Under the pieces are notes generated by a model. That model was not told the DNA's origin, did not search any database, and saw only the letters and a list, made by a program, of their open reading frames with translations. DNA of 40,122 nucleotides from Sphingomonas citri. GTDB lineage: Bacteria; Pseudomonadota; Alphaproteobacteria; Sphingomonadales; Sphingomonadaceae. Below are positions 39,920 through 40,122 of the stretch, in pieces (position 1 is the stretch's first letter; each line of letters opens with the position of its first letter). Location of the stretch: positions 1-40,122 of the forward strand of contig NZ_JAHXZN010000015.1 in the NCBI RefSeq assembly GCF_019429485.1, in the 5' to 3' direction. Made by a program: the position numbers and the translations under genes.

Positions 39920-40122
39920 GTGGCGAAATTGAACCGCTCACAAATCCAGGACGAAGCCCGCGCTATCCTCACGGCAAACCCCGGCGGTTTGCGCTGGGCG
40001 GAGGTGCTCAAGGCGGTCGGATCCGCTCACTCCGAAACACCGGCCAACAGCATCCGCGGTGCGACGCACCTCCTCTTCCACGGTGCCGACGACGTCGTGA
40101 AGATTGCGCGTGGCACGTACCA
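39920..40122 (+). CDS. HARE-like PD-(D/E)XK nuclease, 5' part (continues at 1..719)
   Basis: The start is GTG 39920, behind GGAAGGGAACGAG. The first residues are MAKLNRSQIQDEARAILTAN followed by PGGLRWAEVLKAV, the opening helix-turn-helix of the HARE-like domain. The frame reaches the end of the window at 40122 and continues without change from base 128 of the circle, giving 264 residues in all. The 139 bases before it (39781-39919) hold no gene and may carry its own promoter. Confidence 0.8.
   Translation, partial: MAKLNRSQIQDEARAILTANPGGLRWAEVLKAVGSAHSETPANSIRGATHLLFHGADDVVKIARGTY
39996..40122. repeat. Terminal overlap, right copy (identical to 1..127)
   Basis: Exact copy of the first 127 bases, in the same orientation. 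See the entry for 1..127. Confidence 0.95.

Overview
The window is almost certainly one complete circular plasmid. Its first 127 bases recur exactly as its last 127 bases (1..127 = 39996..40122), the signature of a circular contig with an assembly overlap, so the molecule is about 39,995 bp and one gene runs across the join. The host looks like an alphaproteobacterium, most likely a sphingomonad. The evidence is high GC, an RPA-type replication initiator, a Ti/MOBQ-type TraA relaxase with TraC/TraD-like partners, a DUF6118 gene, an HWE-type histidine kinase and several TonB-dependent receptors. No taxonomic marker gene is present.

Layout: (1) 939-16691 is a cargo island of about 16 kb. Its left part holds five DJ-1/PfpI-superfamily genes (two of them GlxA-type AraC regulators, two Tat-exported; one of the five lies in the right part), a cytochrome b561, an STN-domain protein, an isochorismatase-like hydrolase and a dead metallo-beta-lactamase-fold gene. 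Its right part is a tightly coupled run: DUF2946, PCu(A)C copper chaperone, Sco1, a small lipoprotein, a TonB receptor, a Tat-exported DJ-1 protein, a truncated TonB receptor, cytochrome bd oxidase (cydA, cydB, a DUF2474 small subunit) and a membrane-anchored TlpA-like thioredoxin. (2) 16864-22394 is the mobilisation region: DUF6118, TraA, a candidate oriT, TraC, TraD and small plasmid genes. No coupling protein or type IV secretion genes are present, so the plasmid looks mobilisable rather than self-transmissible. (3) 22395-25080 is the replication and partition block: hairpins, iterons with a DnaA box, repA, a small RHH-like gene and parA, with a repeated TGCA-type operator before each gene. 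(4) 25301-31239 is a sensing and metal module: HWE kinase, two single-domain response regulators, a CadR/ZntR-like MerR regulator, a CDF-like transporter and a TonB receptor. Two near-identical MerR promoters drive the last two. (5) 31490-37005 is a decayed Tn402-type element: IRt, tniA cut by IS6100, two CMD/AhpD-family genes, an AraC regulator, IS1380 and cytochrome P460 fragments, and a 5'-CS/IRi end of a class 1 integron without intI1. (6) 37097 through the join to 719 is a resolvase with its res region and a restriction-modification module: D12-class adenine methyltransferase, DpnII-like nuclease and a second nuclease with a HARE-like N-terminus.

The most interesting idea is that the cargo island acts as one system. 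DJ-1 proteins resembling isonitrile hydratase, copper acquisition and delivery, and a bd-type (potentially cyanide-insensitive) oxidase together suggest defence against, or exploitation of, copper-binding isonitrile or cyanide-type toxins. That is inference. What the sequence shows directly is the gene content, the overlapping start/stop codons and the near-identical 28-bp palindromes that bracket the island.
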